A stretch of DNA of 32,969 bases, taken from contig CAJXTK010000013.1 of NCBI GenBank assembly GCA_913061115.1, forward strand, positions 1-32,969, in the 5' to 3' direction. The position numbers were made by a program, and so were the translations under genes. The DNA comes from an uncultured Haliea sp. (lineage in GTDB: Bacteria > Pseudomonadota > Gammaproteobacteria > Pseudomonadales > Halieaceae). Of the stretch, positions 17,190 to 26,433 are shown piece by piece. A model generated the notes under the pieces. It searched no databases and was not told the origin of the DNA. It saw only the letters and a program-made list of their open reading frames with translations. The stretch's first letter is position 1, and every line of letters begins with the position of its first letter.

Positions 17190-18876
17190 GGCCATCCTCC
17201 CCTGCGGTCATACCCCGGTTCAGTAAAATGACGGGCAATAGGCCTATCAAAACAATGGCCAGAGCGGGCGTGGCAGCGGCCGCGAGGCGCTCGTCGGAGG
17301 CGAGTTCAAAGGCACGTACCGCCAACGTATTAAAATTGAATGGCCGCAAAATGAGCGTGGCGGGCAACTCCTTCAGCACATCCACAAATACCAATAGTAA
17401 CGCCGTCAGCAGACTGCCTCGCAGTATGGGCAAATGCACTCGCCTTAGCACACCGCCGGCACTGGCGCCCAGTGAACGCGCAGATTCATCGAGGCTGCTG
17501 CCAATTCGCGATAGGCCGGACTCCACCGTCTGCAGTGATACCGATAAAAAACGCACCACGTAGGCAAACAGTAGCGCTACCAGCGAACCACTCAACAGCA
17601 GCCCCGTGGGCATTCCAAAGTTTTCTTGCATCAACAGGTCGATATGATTATCCAGCCAAGCAAACGGAATCAATACCCCCACTGCAATGACGGTACCGGG
17701 CACAGCATACCCCATGCCCGCAGTGCGCACAGCAACCACCGTCAGCCAGTCCGGGAATAGCCGCTTGCCGTAGGCCAGAAACAGCGCCACTGCCAAGCAA
17801 CACAGGCTGGCAATCGCCGCCAACATAAACGTGTTGCTAACCAGAGTCATGAAACCTGCATCTACACTGCTGCGCCAATGGGTCCCAGCCCACAAAGCCA
17901 GCTGAGTAGTGGGTATGACAAAAGCCGCCAGCAATATCAGCGCCAACCAAGCACAGGTGCCAGCCGCGCGCCAACCGCGCAGAGGAATGCGCTGTATCGC
18001 TTTGCTCACAGTGCCATGGTGAAAGCGCAGGCGCTGCCGTGAAAGCCGTTCCAGAGCAAATAGCACAAAGACAAACAGCAACAGCAAAGAGGCCAGTTGG
18101 GCCGCGGTGGTCAGCTCACCCAGGCCGTACCAGGTGCGAAAAATGCCGGTGGTAAAGGTACTGACGCCAAAATAATCCACCGTGCCATAATCTGCCAGCG
18201 CCTCCATCAGCACCAGGCTGACCCCCGCAGCAATCGCCGGCCGCGCCACCGGCAGCGCAACACCAAAAAACGTGCGCCAGGGGCCGCGACCGAGGCTGCG
18301 ACTGGCCTCCAGCAGCGCAGTGGACTGTTCTGTGAACGCCACGCGCACTAGCAGATAGACGTAAGGATAGAGCACCAAAGAGAGCATGCAGATCGCCCCA
18401 CCCAGTGACCGAATCTCGGGGAACCAGTACTCCCCATAGCGCCAACCAAAGGTGTCACGCAAGGCGGTTTGCAGGGGGCCGGCAAAATCCAATAGACCCG
18501 TATAGGTATAAGCAATAATATACGCAGGCATTGCCATGGGTAGCAGCAGTGCCCAAGTAAAGAAACGACGTCCCGGGAACTCGCACATGGCGGTGAGCCA
18601 GGCAGAACTAACACCCAGCACCAAGGTGCCAAGGCCCACACCCGCCATCAGCAACAGGGAGTTGACCACATAATCGGCCAGCACCGTATCCAGCAGATGC
18701 TGCCATACGGGGCTATACGGTTGCCATAGGCTCGCTACAACAACCACTACAGGCAGCGCGATAAGCGCCGCGCCCAGTAACAGACACAGGCGCCACACTG
18801 TATCGGTGCCAGCGATCCGCTGCCAGCGGGTAGGGCCAGCGACGGCGACCGCTATGGAAGTAGCCTCTACTTCCAA
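17182..18876 (-). CDS. fbpB: Ferric iron ABC transporter, fused permease
   Basis: Inner-membrane channel of the Fe3+ importer. The 564-aa protein has two homologous halves, about six transmembrane helices each. Each half has an EAA loop contacting the ATPase: EASRSLGRGPWRTFFGVALPVARP-type sequence in the first half and ESARSLGASAGGVLRRVHLP in the second. The start is a TTG at 18876 that overlaps the fbpA end by 10 nt. No ATG or GTG occurs before the first helix, so TTG is accepted. Translational coupling with fbpA is likely. Confidence 0.94.
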   Translation of the reverse strand: MEVEATSIAVAVAGPTRWQRIAGTDTVWRLCLLLGAALIALPVVVVVASLWQPYSPVWQHLLDTVLADYVVNSLLLMAGVGLGTLVLGVSSAWLTAMCEFPGRRFFTWALLLPMAMPAYIIAYTYTGLLDFAGPLQTALRDTFGWRYGEYWFPEIRSLGGAICMLSLVLYPYVYLLVRVAFTEQSTALLEASRSLGRGPWRTFFGVALPVARPAIAAGVSLVLMEALADYGTVDYFGVSTFTTGIFRTWYGLGELTTAAQLASLLLLFVFVLFALERLSRQRLRFHHGTVSKAIQRIPLRGWRAAGTCAWLALILLAAFVIPTTQLALWAGTHWRSSVDAGFMTLVSNTFMLAAIASLCCLAVALFLAYGKRLFPDWLTVVAVRTAGMGYAVPGTVIAVGVLIPFAWLDNHIDLLMQENFGMPTGLLLSGSLVALLFAYVVRFLSVSLQTVESGLSRIGSSLDESARSLGASAGGVLRRVHLPILRGSLLTALLLVFVDVLKELPATLILRPFNFNTLAVRAFELASDERLAAAATPALAIVLIGLLPVILLNRGMTAGEDGHG

Positions 18877-19910
18877 CGTGCCCGGTCCATGGCCATCAGC
18901 GCGGCGCTATTTACACGCCCCAATTCGCTGGCATCCACCTGATCTGCCTTGAATTCACCCCAAGATTGCAACAGGGCACTGGGCGCAATATCAGGGCGCA
19001 CCGGGTACTCATTGTTGGCCTCGGCATACCATTGTTGGCTGTCATCGCGCGCTAAAAATTCGATGAGGGCGATGGCCTGGGCCCGGTTTTTACTGCTGCC
19101 GACCACGCCCGCTCCGCTAATATTAACGTGCGTGCCGCGGCCGTCCTGATTGGGCCAAAAAATTGCCACCTGTTCGGCCGCCGCCTGCTGTGTCGGTTCG
19201 CCGGAAGTAATCATAGCACCCAGATAATAGCTGTTGACCACGGCAATATCACACTGACCGGCGGCGACGGCCAACACCTGATCGCGATCGCCCCCCTGCG
19301 GTGGTCGCGCAAAGTTGGGCACGAACGCGGCCAGCCATGCATCTGTGCTAGCGACACCCTGCGTCGCCAACATACCCGCTACCAGTGACTGGTTATAGAT
19401 ATTACTGGAGGAGCGAATACAGATACGTCCCTTCCAGCGCGGATCGGCCAAGTCTTCATAGGTGCTCAGCTCGGAGGCGTTCACTCGGTCAGTGGCATAG
19501 ACAATCGCACGCGCCCTGACCGACAGCCCGAACCACTGGTTTTGAGGACTGCGCAGATGAGCGGGAACTTCCCGCAGCAGTGTGTCAGATTCGACTGCCT
19601 GCAGCACACCGGCTTCCTGAGCTCGATAAAGGCGTCCCGCATCCGTCGTAATCAGCACATCCGCTGGGGAGTTGCGCCCCTCGGCCTGCAATCGGGTCAA
19701 CAGGGCATCACCTTTTCCGGTGACAAGATTCACGGTGACGCCGGTCTCGGCGCTGAACCTGTCCAACAGAGGCTTAATTAACGCCTCTTTGCGGGCTGAA
19801 TAGACATTGACGGTATCGGCGGCAAATGCCGGCGCCACAAGGCTGAGCGAAACAAGTACCAGCGCGATCAGCAGGTGGCGCGCCCGGCGGGCAAAGAAGG
19901 CAGTAAGCAT
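18867..19910 (-). CDS. fbpA: Periplasmic ferric iron-binding protein
   Basis: Binds Fe3+ in the periplasm and hands it to FbpBC. The 347-aa precursor has a clear signal peptide (HLLIALVLVSLSLVAPAFA, cleavage about residue 30), and the mature part starts ADTVNVYSARKEALIKP, the FbpA/FutA type. The adjacent iron-ligand tyrosines appear as Tyr228-Tyr229 in VNSYYLG (about 198-199 in the mature protein). ATG at 19910 has AAGGA 9 nt upstream. The frame continues 29 codons further up but runs through the Fur box, so that longer start is rejected. A promoter and Fur operator lie directly in front. Confidence 0.95.
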   Translation of the reverse strand: MLTAFFARRARHLLIALVLVSLSLVAPAFAADTVNVYSARKEALIKPLLDRFSAETGVTVNLVTGKGDALLTRLQAEGRNSPADVLITTDAGRLYRAQEAGVLQAVESDTLLREVPAHLRSPQNQWFGLSVRARAIVYATDRVNASELSTYEDLADPRWKGRICIRSSSNIYNQSLVAGMLATQGVASTDAWLAAFVPNFARPPQGGDRDQVLAVAAGQCDIAVVNSYYLGAMITSGEPTQQAAAEQVAIFWPNQDGRGTHVNISGAGVVGSSKNRAQAIALIEFLARDDSQQWYAEANNEYPVRPDIAPSALLQSWGEFKADQVDASELGRVNSAALMAMDRARWK

Positions 19911-19932
19911 AGTGGAAAGTCCTTGGTTTTTT

Positions 19933-19953
19933 TGAGAATGCCAATTATTCTCA
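19933..19953 (-). promoter_or_regulatory. Fur box in front of fbpABC
   Basis: The site is TGAGAAT-N7-ATTCTCA, a perfect 7-bp inverted repeat that matches 16 of 21 positions of the extended Fur consensus. It overlaps the predicted -10 (19944-19949) and ends 22 nt before the fbpA ATG, a position suited to repression under iron sufficiency. Confidence 0.8.
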
Positions 19954-19971
19954 TTTGAAGGCCGGACGCAA
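19944..19971 (-). promoter_or_regulatory. Predicted promoter of fbpABC
   Basis: On the minus strand TTGCGT (-35, 19966-19971), a 16-nt spacer and AATAAT (-10, 19944-19949). The -10 lies inside the Fur box, which supports the pairing. The -35 is weak. Confidence 0.5.
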
Positions 19972-20152
19972 GTGCCCATTGCACCCATCAAGTACACCTG
20001 CGCCGATCATACCGCAGGCCTTATTGCGTTCTTCTTGCCATTACCCGTCGTGACGCGGGCGGCGGCTTCTCCCAGTGAAACATTGATATCGATGCCTAGC
20101 CTCTGATTGGATGATCAATCTTAGACTACAGGATGGTAAAGGCTCAACCCAA

Positions 20153-21091
20153 TTAAGAAGGCACCGTCAGACGAGCCGGCAAACGATAGCCCAGCGCCCT
20201 ATCCTCGCGCGCAGTCTCAATATCGGCTTGTGGGCTCAGCCCAAATTCGAGTTGCTGATAGTCACCGGAAGCCAACCAACTACCGCTGAGTCGATCCCAG
20301 ATAGACAGGCAGCTGCCGAGGTTTTTGCCCCGGTGGTGCAACGCAACGCTGTGGTGAATTTGGTGTTGTGCCGGACTGATGAGGAGCCGCTCCAGTCGGC
20401 CAAACCCCAGCCAGATTGGGGTGTGCCGCAAATTGGCACCAAAAAAGTTGAACAGGAAGCCAAGACAGTCTACGCCTAGGATGTCGATACCGCTGAGGCG
20501 ACCGCCGAACAGGTACAGAAATAAGCCACTGACCCCGCTGAAAACAATGAAGCCGCGAAAAAAATAGGCGCAGGATTCCACGGGGTGTACGCGGTGCACC
20601 GTGAGTGGTGTGAGATTCGTGGCGCTGTGGTGCGTGCGATGAAAGTGCCATAGCAAGGGAAACCGATGGAATGCTCGGTGCAGACCGAAGCGGCTCAGGT
20701 CTTCCATTAAAAATAACACCAGTGTGTAGGCTATCCCCACCGCAAGTGTGGACCCCGGCAAGTCTGGTGCATCGCCGAACTGGCTTTGCATCACGCTACC
20801 CACAGCCACCGTGCCCGCCAAATAGCTGCCTACCAGAGGAATGATTAGCAGGATATGTAACGCATGATTCAACAGCAGCAGACCGGCATCGGTAAGGTTG
20901 GATCGATGCAACCAATACTGCTTAGAAAAAAGTGCAGACACCTGACGCGCTAGATTAAACTGTCGGTTACGCCAACTCACCGCCAGCGATGCCATCAGTA
21001 TAGAGCTGAGTAAGAACATCCAAAACAGGCGTTTGCTTGGATCCACTGGCCCCTGCAACGGCGCTATAAAAAGGTCTGCCAGCTCAATCAT
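20153..21091 (-). CDS. Sterol desaturase/fatty acid hydroxylase superfamily membrane protein
   Basis: Integral-membrane di-iron oxygenase family whose members hydroxylate or desaturate sterols, carotenoids, sphingoid bases or acyl lipids. The 312-aa protein has several hydrophobic segments (about 20-37, 68-95, 115-135, 165-185) and the eight-His metal signature: HRAFH (138-142), HFHRTHH (149-155, His151, 154 and 155 in HxxHH) and HQIHH (243-247). The ATG is 19 nt after the TonB receptor stop with no terminator between, so it is the last gene of the Fur-controlled unit. Its role in that operon is unknown. Modification of a lipid or small-molecule ligand is one inference. It could also simply be an iron-dependent enzyme carried along. 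Confidence 0.9.
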   Translation of the reverse strand: MIELADLFIAPLQGPVDPSKRLFWMFLLSSILMASLAVSWRNRQFNLARQVSALFSKQYWLHRSNLTDAGLLLLNHALHILLIIPLVGSYLAGTVAVGSVMQSQFGDAPDLPGSTLAVGIAYTLVLFLMEDLSRFGLHRAFHRFPLLWHFHRTHHSATNLTPLTVHRVHPVESCAYFFRGFIVFSGVSGLFLYLFGGRLSGIDILGVDCLGFLFNFFGANLRHTPIWLGFGRLERLLISPAQHQIHHSVALHHRGKNLGSCLSIWDRLSGSWLASGDYQQLEFGLSPQADIETAREDRALGYRLPARLTVPS

Positions 21092-21110
21092 AGCGACAGT
21101 CTGCGCTGCA

Positions 21111-23300
21111 TTAGAACGTATACCTCACACGGCCCCGATAAAGACGTGGAGAATTGGGGCGCGCGCCAAAAGGTCGCCAAGAGACGATGGCTTCTTCCTC
21201 AGTGACATTGTCAACAGTGAACTGCACCAACCAGGCGTCGGAGGGTCGCCACAAGACGGACAGGTCGAGGGTTGTGTACTCATCTGTGTGGATGACATCA
21301 TCAAAGCTGCCTCGCCCGGCTTTATCCCTCATCTCGCCCTGATAACTCACTGCAGCGAAAGCCTCCCATCGCGCAGCCTCGGCACCAAACTGTATCCGGC
21401 CGATATTTTCAGGCAGATAAGGCAGCGCATCGCCCTGTTTGACATTCCCCCATTGGGAGAAGCTGGAGTCGAACGACGTCTGAAACGAGGATTCCGTATG
21501 GGTGTAGCTGACATTGATCGGAAACTCGACGGCTCCGCCTGCGTTGACAAGATAATTGCCATACACCTCAAGACCGGCAATCTGTACTTCACCACCGTTA
21601 AATTCCTCACCGACTTCACAGCCGCTGTCACTGGCACGGCAACGCCCGATAAGATTGTCGTAGTCACTAAAGAAACCAATCACCTGCGCCTGCAGCACTT
21701 CGGTGTCGTAGCGCAGGCCATATTCGAAGTTAATCGCCTCTTCTGCATCCACATTACTCGAGGCAGAAGCCCCAGTGGGTGAAAAGCCCTTATTGATGCC
21801 CAGCAGAAAACCAAGCTGCTCGGTATACTGCCAGAACACTCCTGCGCCCGGTGCTAATAGAGATTGAGAATTGCGGCTCTGACGGTTGTTCAGTTCATCA
21901 TTGAAGTGACTATCGATATACTCATACCGAATCCCCGCATTGAACTTCCAGTCTCGCCAGTCCACGGTATCGCGTAAATAAGTGGCGACAGCATCAGTGT
22001 GAGCGTCGTTGAGCGTTTTGTTGCCGCGCTCAATCCCGTCACTGACCATGTCGCTGTCGCTCATTAGGTAACTGCGAGACAAGTGGTCGCGATCGATGGA
22101 GTCGTAGTGATAGCGCAAACCTGCTTCTACGTTGTGTGCAAACTCGCCATAATCGACGGTGTAGTCGGCCGCCATCTGAATGCCGGCAGATTCATACTCG
22201 CGGTCATTGTCGGTAACCCCCAGCGTGTCGGTGGCCACCGGATTAGAGTTTATGTCACCACGTATAATATCGATCTGACGCGGGAATAGATCAGGCTGCT
22301 CCAAGATGTCGTTCAGACTGGGCCCTTCCACAAAACCGTCCAGCTTGTTCCAGGATCGCTTGAAATAGTTCCAATAGATCTGGGTGCCAATCGTCAGCGA
22401 TTCGGTCAAATACAAACCGTGGTCCAGATTTACTAGACGGTGTTCTGAGTCGAAATTGTCCCGTTGACTGGCGGCATAGCGGCGCAGTGGGTTGTTGTCA
22501 AAATCCTGCTGCGTCAGGCCGAGATAAGTCTCATCGGAATTCTCATCAGCGTAGCCCGCTTTCAAGATAAAGCGCTGTGGCACCCCTAAAAAGTCGTCCG
22601 GCACCCACTGCAATTTGGCGTTAATGTCGTTGCGCTCAAACCCGGTGTCCCCGCCCGTATCCAACTCCTTAAAACCGTCGCTGCCAAAGCGCAGCCCGTC
22701 AATCCAATAGCCAAAATCACCGATCCGGTCGCCAAAAAAAGCCTGATACTTCTCATAGCCATCGCTGCCGGCGCCCAGATCGACAAAGCCCGTTTGTTCA
22801 TCGGGAATCGCAGGCGTTACCAGATTGACAGAGCCTCCCACATTATTCGGACCGTACTTAATAGTCGCCGGTCCTTTGACAACCTCGAGTGTGCTCATAC
22901 GGCTCACATTGGGCATGTAGTAAGCTGCCGGGGCCGAGTATGGCGCCGGCGTAATCAGGATGCCGTCCTCCATCAGGGTAATTTTTTGGCTGCGTTCACT
23001 GGTGACGCCACGCAGACCAATATTGGGACGCAATCCGAAGCCGTCCTCCTGACGGATGTAGACGCCGGGTATCGTTGACAGCACCTTGTTCAGATCGGAA
23101 AAGTCAAATTGTTCTAGGTCTGCCTTGTCCAGCACATACGCGGAGCCGGACATGGTGCGAGCACCCTCCTTGCCGCCCGACACGATGACTTCCTCCATAA
23201 ATTGCTTGTCGAATGCGTCGTCGCTCTGGCCATCGGCCGCTATGACATCCACAGCACCCAGCACAAGCACAGCAGACAGACTTTTGATGATACGTTTCAC
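21111..23300 (-). CDS. TonB-dependent outer-membrane receptor (FecA-like)
   Basis: Gated beta-barrel that imports ferric complexes or other ligands using TonB energy. The 729-aa precursor has an N-terminal signal peptide ending near VIAADG, a TonB-box-like EEVIVSG (about 37-43), a plug domain with PGVYIRQEDGFGLRPNIGLRG and VVKGPATIKYGPNNVGGSVN, and a barrel ending in the aromatic YRGRVRYTF. The start is GTG at 23300 with AGAGGAAA just before it, 11 nt after the imelysin gene. No N-terminal signalling domain of the FecA regulatory type was seen, so no cell-surface sigma signalling is expected. Position with imelysin and Fur control supports an iron ligand. The precise ligand is unknown. Confidence 0.93.
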   Translation of the reverse strand: MKRIIKSLSAVLVLGAVDVIAADGQSDDAFDKQFMEEVIVSGGKEGARTMSGSAYVLDKADLEQFDFSDLNKVLSTIPGVYIRQEDGFGLRPNIGLRGVTSERSQKITLMEDGILITPAPYSAPAAYYMPNVSRMSTLEVVKGPATIKYGPNNVGGSVNLVTPAIPDEQTGFVDLGAGSDGYEKYQAFFGDRIGDFGYWIDGLRFGSDGFKELDTGGDTGFERNDINAKLQWVPDDFLGVPQRFILKAGYADENSDETYLGLTQQDFDNNPLRRYAASQRDNFDSEHRLVNLDHGLYLTESLTIGTQIYWNYFKRSWNKLDGFVEGPSLNDILEQPDLFPRQIDIIRGDINSNPVATDTLGVTDNDREYESAGIQMAADYTVDYGEFAHNVEAGLRYHYDSIDRDHLSRSYLMSDSDMVSDGIERGNKTLNDAHTDAVATYLRDTVDWRDWKFNAGIRYEYIDSHFNDELNNRQSRNSQSLLAPGAGVFWQYTEQLGFLLGINKGFSPTGASASSNVDAEEAINFEYGLRYDTEVLQAQVIGFFSDYDNLIGRCRASDSGCEVGEEFNGGEVQIAGLEVYGNYLVNAGGAVEFPINVSYTHTESSFQTSFDSSFSQWGNVKQGDALPYLPENIGRIQFGAEAARWEAFAAVSYQGEMRDKAGRGSFDDVIHTDEYTTLDLSVLWRPSDAWLVQFTVDNVTEEEAIVSWRPFGARPNSPRLYRGRVRYTF

Positions 23301-23311
23301 GTTATTTCCTC

Positions 23312-24562
23312 TCAGTCGTTATCGGATTGGGCCCTGTCGGGCAAGTCCACATCAATCACGGCCACAAAGCCCACTTTCAGGTCGTCGACAATCAGCTTGA
23401 TCGCGCCTAGAAGAGTACACGCAGAAAAACGCCCCGGTGAACTCGGGTTAGCGTTTAAGTAGTCATTCATGCACTCCATTTCCGCGGCGCTGGAATCGAT
23501 TGCCGTCGCCTGTTCAAAAAGTGGCTCAGAGGCAGTGTCGATCAAGGCAATGGCTGCCGCAGTATTATCTGCAAAGCGCTGGTTAAGCGCAGGTACTCCG
23601 GCATCGTCGATAAGATCGTCGAAGCCCAGGCCGGATCCGCCCGTCATCAAAATATTAAAGGACTGTAAGTTTGCTTTGATACTGTCCAGTGAGTATTGAC
23701 TGTACGGTGACTCCACGCTCTGAGGGCAAGACAACGCGAGACACTCATCGCTGATGCCAGTGGGAATAGCCAATTTGAGATCCGCGACACCGTAATCGAG
23801 ATAGAAAAGCCCGTCAGACAGTGCTTCGAGACTGTCGACCGTATTCGCCGGATTGATGAAGGTGCTGCGGTAATCGCCGTCATCGCTAGACCAAGCGTCT
23901 CGCAGCCCTGCAGCGGTGTTAGCAATATCCGTCGCGACGACGATGGCGTATTCACAGCGCAATAATTGGCGCTGTTCAGCGGGCCGGCTGTCCCAATCGG
24001 CTGTTTCAACGATCTGGCTGGGGCAGTTTTGTGCCAGGTCTGGGTTGAACAGCAGATATTCTAAAGCACCAATGCCGCGCTGGCGGACGGTTTTACTTTC
24101 AATATCGAATCCGGCGTTTTCCGCCGATTGCACCACCGACTGGTCCACACCGCACAGACTGAGGCTGCCGGTGGCGAAGGAGTTGAGACGGTTTTGCGAC
24201 GCGTTATCATTGCTGGCTGCCGGTCCAATGATATGCATTTCCGTCTGCTGGATTGCCAGCATCAAGTCGTCCCAAGCGTTCTTGGCTGCGCCAACAGCGG
24301 CACTCTCATTAGCGGTGCCGATGCTCTGACAATAGGTTGAGATCGGTCCAGATTCGGCCCCGATATCTGTCGCCAGTGTTGTTACGGCTTCGTAGTTCGG
24401 CAAAATAATGTTGTCGGCATAGTTGGCAAACATGGCAGTGAAGTCAAAGGCGTCCGCGTCAAAATTGTCAGACTCGGAGCCGCCAGTGCTGCCATCCACG
24501 CAACCCACCAGTGGAAGTGCCAGGAATACCGTTAGAAGCGTTGCTCTGATACAGAAAGACAT
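23312..24562 (-). CDS. Imelysin-family (M75/IrpA-like) lipoprotein
   Basis: Imelysins are iron-regulated surface or periplasmic helical proteins thought to bind iron or a ferric ligand. Peptidase activity is doubtful for most. The 416-aa precursor has a lipobox LVGC (Cys21) with Val at +2, which predicts outer-membrane sorting. The imelysin core includes ILPNYEAV (about 54-61), AWDDLMLAIQQTEMHIIGP and the conserved QRGIGALEYLLF segment. In the latter, the His of the family GxHxxE motif is Gly165 while Glu168 is kept. Several Cys residues suggest disulfides. Stop and receptor start are 11 nt apart, so they are co-translated. Three hairpins separate it from the upstream DUF4856 gene. Confidence 0.88.
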   Translation of the reverse strand: MSFCIRATLLTVFLALPLVGCVDGSTGGSESDNFDADAFDFTAMFANYADNIILPNYEAVTTLATDIGAESGPISTYCQSIGTANESAAVGAAKNAWDDLMLAIQQTEMHIIGPAASNDNASQNRLNSFATGSLSLCGVDQSVVQSAENAGFDIESKTVRQRGIGALEYLLFNPDLAQNCPSQIVETADWDSRPAEQRQLLRCEYAIVVATDIANTAAGLRDAWSSDDGDYRSTFINPANTVDSLEALSDGLFYLDYGVADLKLAIPTGISDECLALSCPQSVESPYSQYSLDSIKANLQSFNILMTGGSGLGFDDLIDDAGVPALNQRFADNTAAAIALIDTASEPLFEQATAIDSSAAEMECMNDYLNANPSSPGRFSACTLLGAIKLIVDDLKVGFVAVIDVDLPDRAQSDND

Positions 24563-24594
24563 GGTGTGGAATACCCTCTTTTAGATCGCAAGAA

Positions 24595-24684
24595 AGGCGC
24601 TTTCGCGCCTGAAGTTTCGCCGCAGCGAATGACAGGAGAACCGATCTCCTGCTAGTGAAAGAGCAGCCTACTTAAAGACTGCTC
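24595..24684 (-). promoter_or_regulatory. Cluster of three intercistronic hairpins
   Basis: In minus-strand order: GAGCAG/CTGCTC with a 12-nt loop (24661-24684), CAGGAGA/TCTCCTG with a 5-nt loop (24633-24651), and AGGCGC/GCGCCT closing a GAAA tetraloop (24595-24610), followed by TTTCTTG. They fill the 130-nt gap between the DUF4856-type gene and imelysin. None has a good U-tract, so mRNA stabilisation, processing or partial attenuation is more likely than full termination. Confidence 0.6.
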
Positions 24685-24691
24685 CACAGAC

Positions 24692-26344
24692 TTACCAATT
24701 AGCAACGTTTGTAGCATCGAACCCGTACGCTTTTTGGAGTATATCGCGAGCTTGATTCAAGTTTGCCAGATAGTCGTCCCGAGCCGCAGCAGGACTGCTG
24801 GCTCCATTGAACAATAGACCGTTTTGCGTACCGTCGGCCAGTACCGGGGCTGTCCCCAATAGTTGAAGTATCGTTTTCAAGGAATTCACATCGATGCCTG
24901 GGACACTTGCGTCACGAAAAGGTGAGAACGGGCTGAACTGCAAGCCCAGTGCAAAACCAGCCCCTTCGCTCCAGTGTTTGGCCAGATCCTTGAAATTATC
25001 CAAGTCTGCGAACTCATCACCAACGAAATTGGCCATATCGCCTTGTACGTCGTTGATATAGTGCACTACCGTGGCGGCGATGCACTTTTCCCACGTCAGT
25101 GCGGCGATCTCGATCTGCACTGCCAGCGCTGCTGCCGCGTCAGGACTCAAGCTGCCCGGTGATGTTTCCGTTGCATCAGCTTGCGCATTATTCAGGATTT
25201 GACGGCCTATGATGATTGCGTTGACGACTTCCCCTGTAAAGTTCGTGGGATTTGCATTGTCCGCCGAGCCTAAGTCTCGCTTCGCACAGTTTTGCGAATT
25301 GCCGAAGTTGTATTCGCTGCGGACATCAATCAGCCCATCAACCACGATATTATCTGCATAACCGGGGTCTTTGATCTCTGCATCAGACATTATACCGTAG
25401 GCCCGTGACATACCAAAGTAACCAACGGACTCATCATAGTCGTGGGCGCCCTCGGAATAAGTCTTACCCTCAGCCAATGTCAGATTGCTATCGGAGCCAT
25501 AATCAATGCTCCAGTAATCCGCGGTTCCCTGAGAGAACGTCAGTGCGCCTAAGATAAATTTCTGAAGAAGCTGACGGTAGTTCCGACCATCTTCAGATAT
25601 TGACGGAGTTCCGATATTAGCCGTTCCCGTGGCGGTAGAAATGGTGTCGGTGGTGTCGGCAGATTCCTCTGCGACTAGAGCCACCCACTCATTAATCTGC
25701 AGCAGCGGCGTTGCGGCGGTTCCGCCAAAAAACTCACCGCCCAAAATATGATCCGCTTTATCTTCACCCGCGATCTTATTACAAATTCTCTTGCCGCTGG
25801 ATACATCCGCTGGGACCAGCCTATCATTGGCCTCCATGGTGCTGTTGCCAATCATCAGCCCATCGTCAGAAAGCTTAAAGGTCGGTGGATAGTCTGCGTC
25901 GCGAATGTCAGCATCTAGACAGATATAGAAGTTGAGATCATTGGCCACTTGTGCAGGCACATTGTCTGCACTGCGCTCAAGTGAATTCAGCTTGGTGACC
26001 AGGTCACTCAGCAGTATCTGACGAGCGGTCTGCCCCGTGTACGACACCGTGCTGGCGCCATTGGCGTTTTCAAAGGCATAGGTAGTAGGCATAGGGTCAC
26101 AAACATCGCCTTCACCGTTCACGTCGGCGTCAGCCTGGTCGGTATTGGGATCGTTGACACAGTTGTCAGTTACGTCTGGTATGGTGTCATTGTCTGTGTC
26201 AACAACTGGGGGGGCGACCGGATCTAGCGGTTCCATGGGGTTGATAAAGGGTTCATCATTGTTACCCCCACCGCCACCACAAGCTGAGAGTGACAGTGCG
26301 CTGATGAAGATCAGGCTTAGGCCAAAAAGGCGTTGACTATTCAT
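24692..26344 (-). CDS. DUF4856-type lipoprotein with thrombospondin-3-like segment
   Basis: First gene of the iron-regulated unit. The 550-aa precursor has a lipobox LSAC (Cys22) followed by a Gly run, which predicts a lipid-anchored outer-membrane protein on a flexible stalk. Residues 49-82 (DTDNDTIPDVTDNC … GEGDVC) form a thrombospondin type-3 Ca2+-binding repeat with two Cys. The rest, from about 90, resembles DUF4856 proteins as recalled, with YAFENANGASTVSYTGQTAR and, later, HDYDESVGYFG. DUF4856 is often found next to imelysins in Bacteroidetes and gammaproteobacteria (recollection). AAGGAG 7 nt before the ATG is a strong ribosome-binding site. The molecular function is unknown; an accessory surface protein for the receptor is inferred from context. 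Confidence 0.75.
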   Translation of the reverse strand: MNSQRLFGLSLIFISALSLSACGGGGGNNDEPFINPMEPLDPVAPPVVDTDNDTIPDVTDNCVNDPNTDQADADVNGEGDVCDPMPTTYAFENANGASTVSYTGQTARQILLSDLVTKLNSLERSADNVPAQVANDLNFYICLDADIRDADYPPTFKLSDDGLMIGNSTMEANDRLVPADVSSGKRICNKIAGEDKADHILGGEFFGGTAATPLLQINEWVALVAEESADTTDTISTATGTANIGTPSISEDGRNYRQLLQKFILGALTFSQGTADYWSIDYGSDSNLTLAEGKTYSEGAHDYDESVGYFGMSRAYGIMSDAEIKDPGYADNIVVDGLIDVRSEYNFGNSQNCAKRDLGSADNANPTNFTGEVVNAIIIGRQILNNAQADATETSPGSLSPDAAAALAVQIEIAALTWEKCIAATVVHYINDVQGDMANFVGDEFADLDNFKDLAKHWSEGAGFALGLQFSPFSPFRDASVPGIDVNSLKTILQLLGTAPVLADGTQNGLLFNGASSPAAARDDYLANLNQARDILQKAYGFDATNVANW

Positions 26345-26433
26345 GTGGTGCTCCTTGCTGAACGATTAATACAATCGCGTTGTTTGACGGCGACCGGGGC
26401 CTCCCCGGTTCACTTTTGTCAACATTGGCGCTA

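Noticed and set aside
26417-26422. Perfect TTGACA hexamer (minus strand) upstream of the DUF4856 gene
   Set aside because: The position 17 nt downstream is CCCCGG, not a -10, so it is not taken as the promoter; the Fur-covered hexamers fit better.
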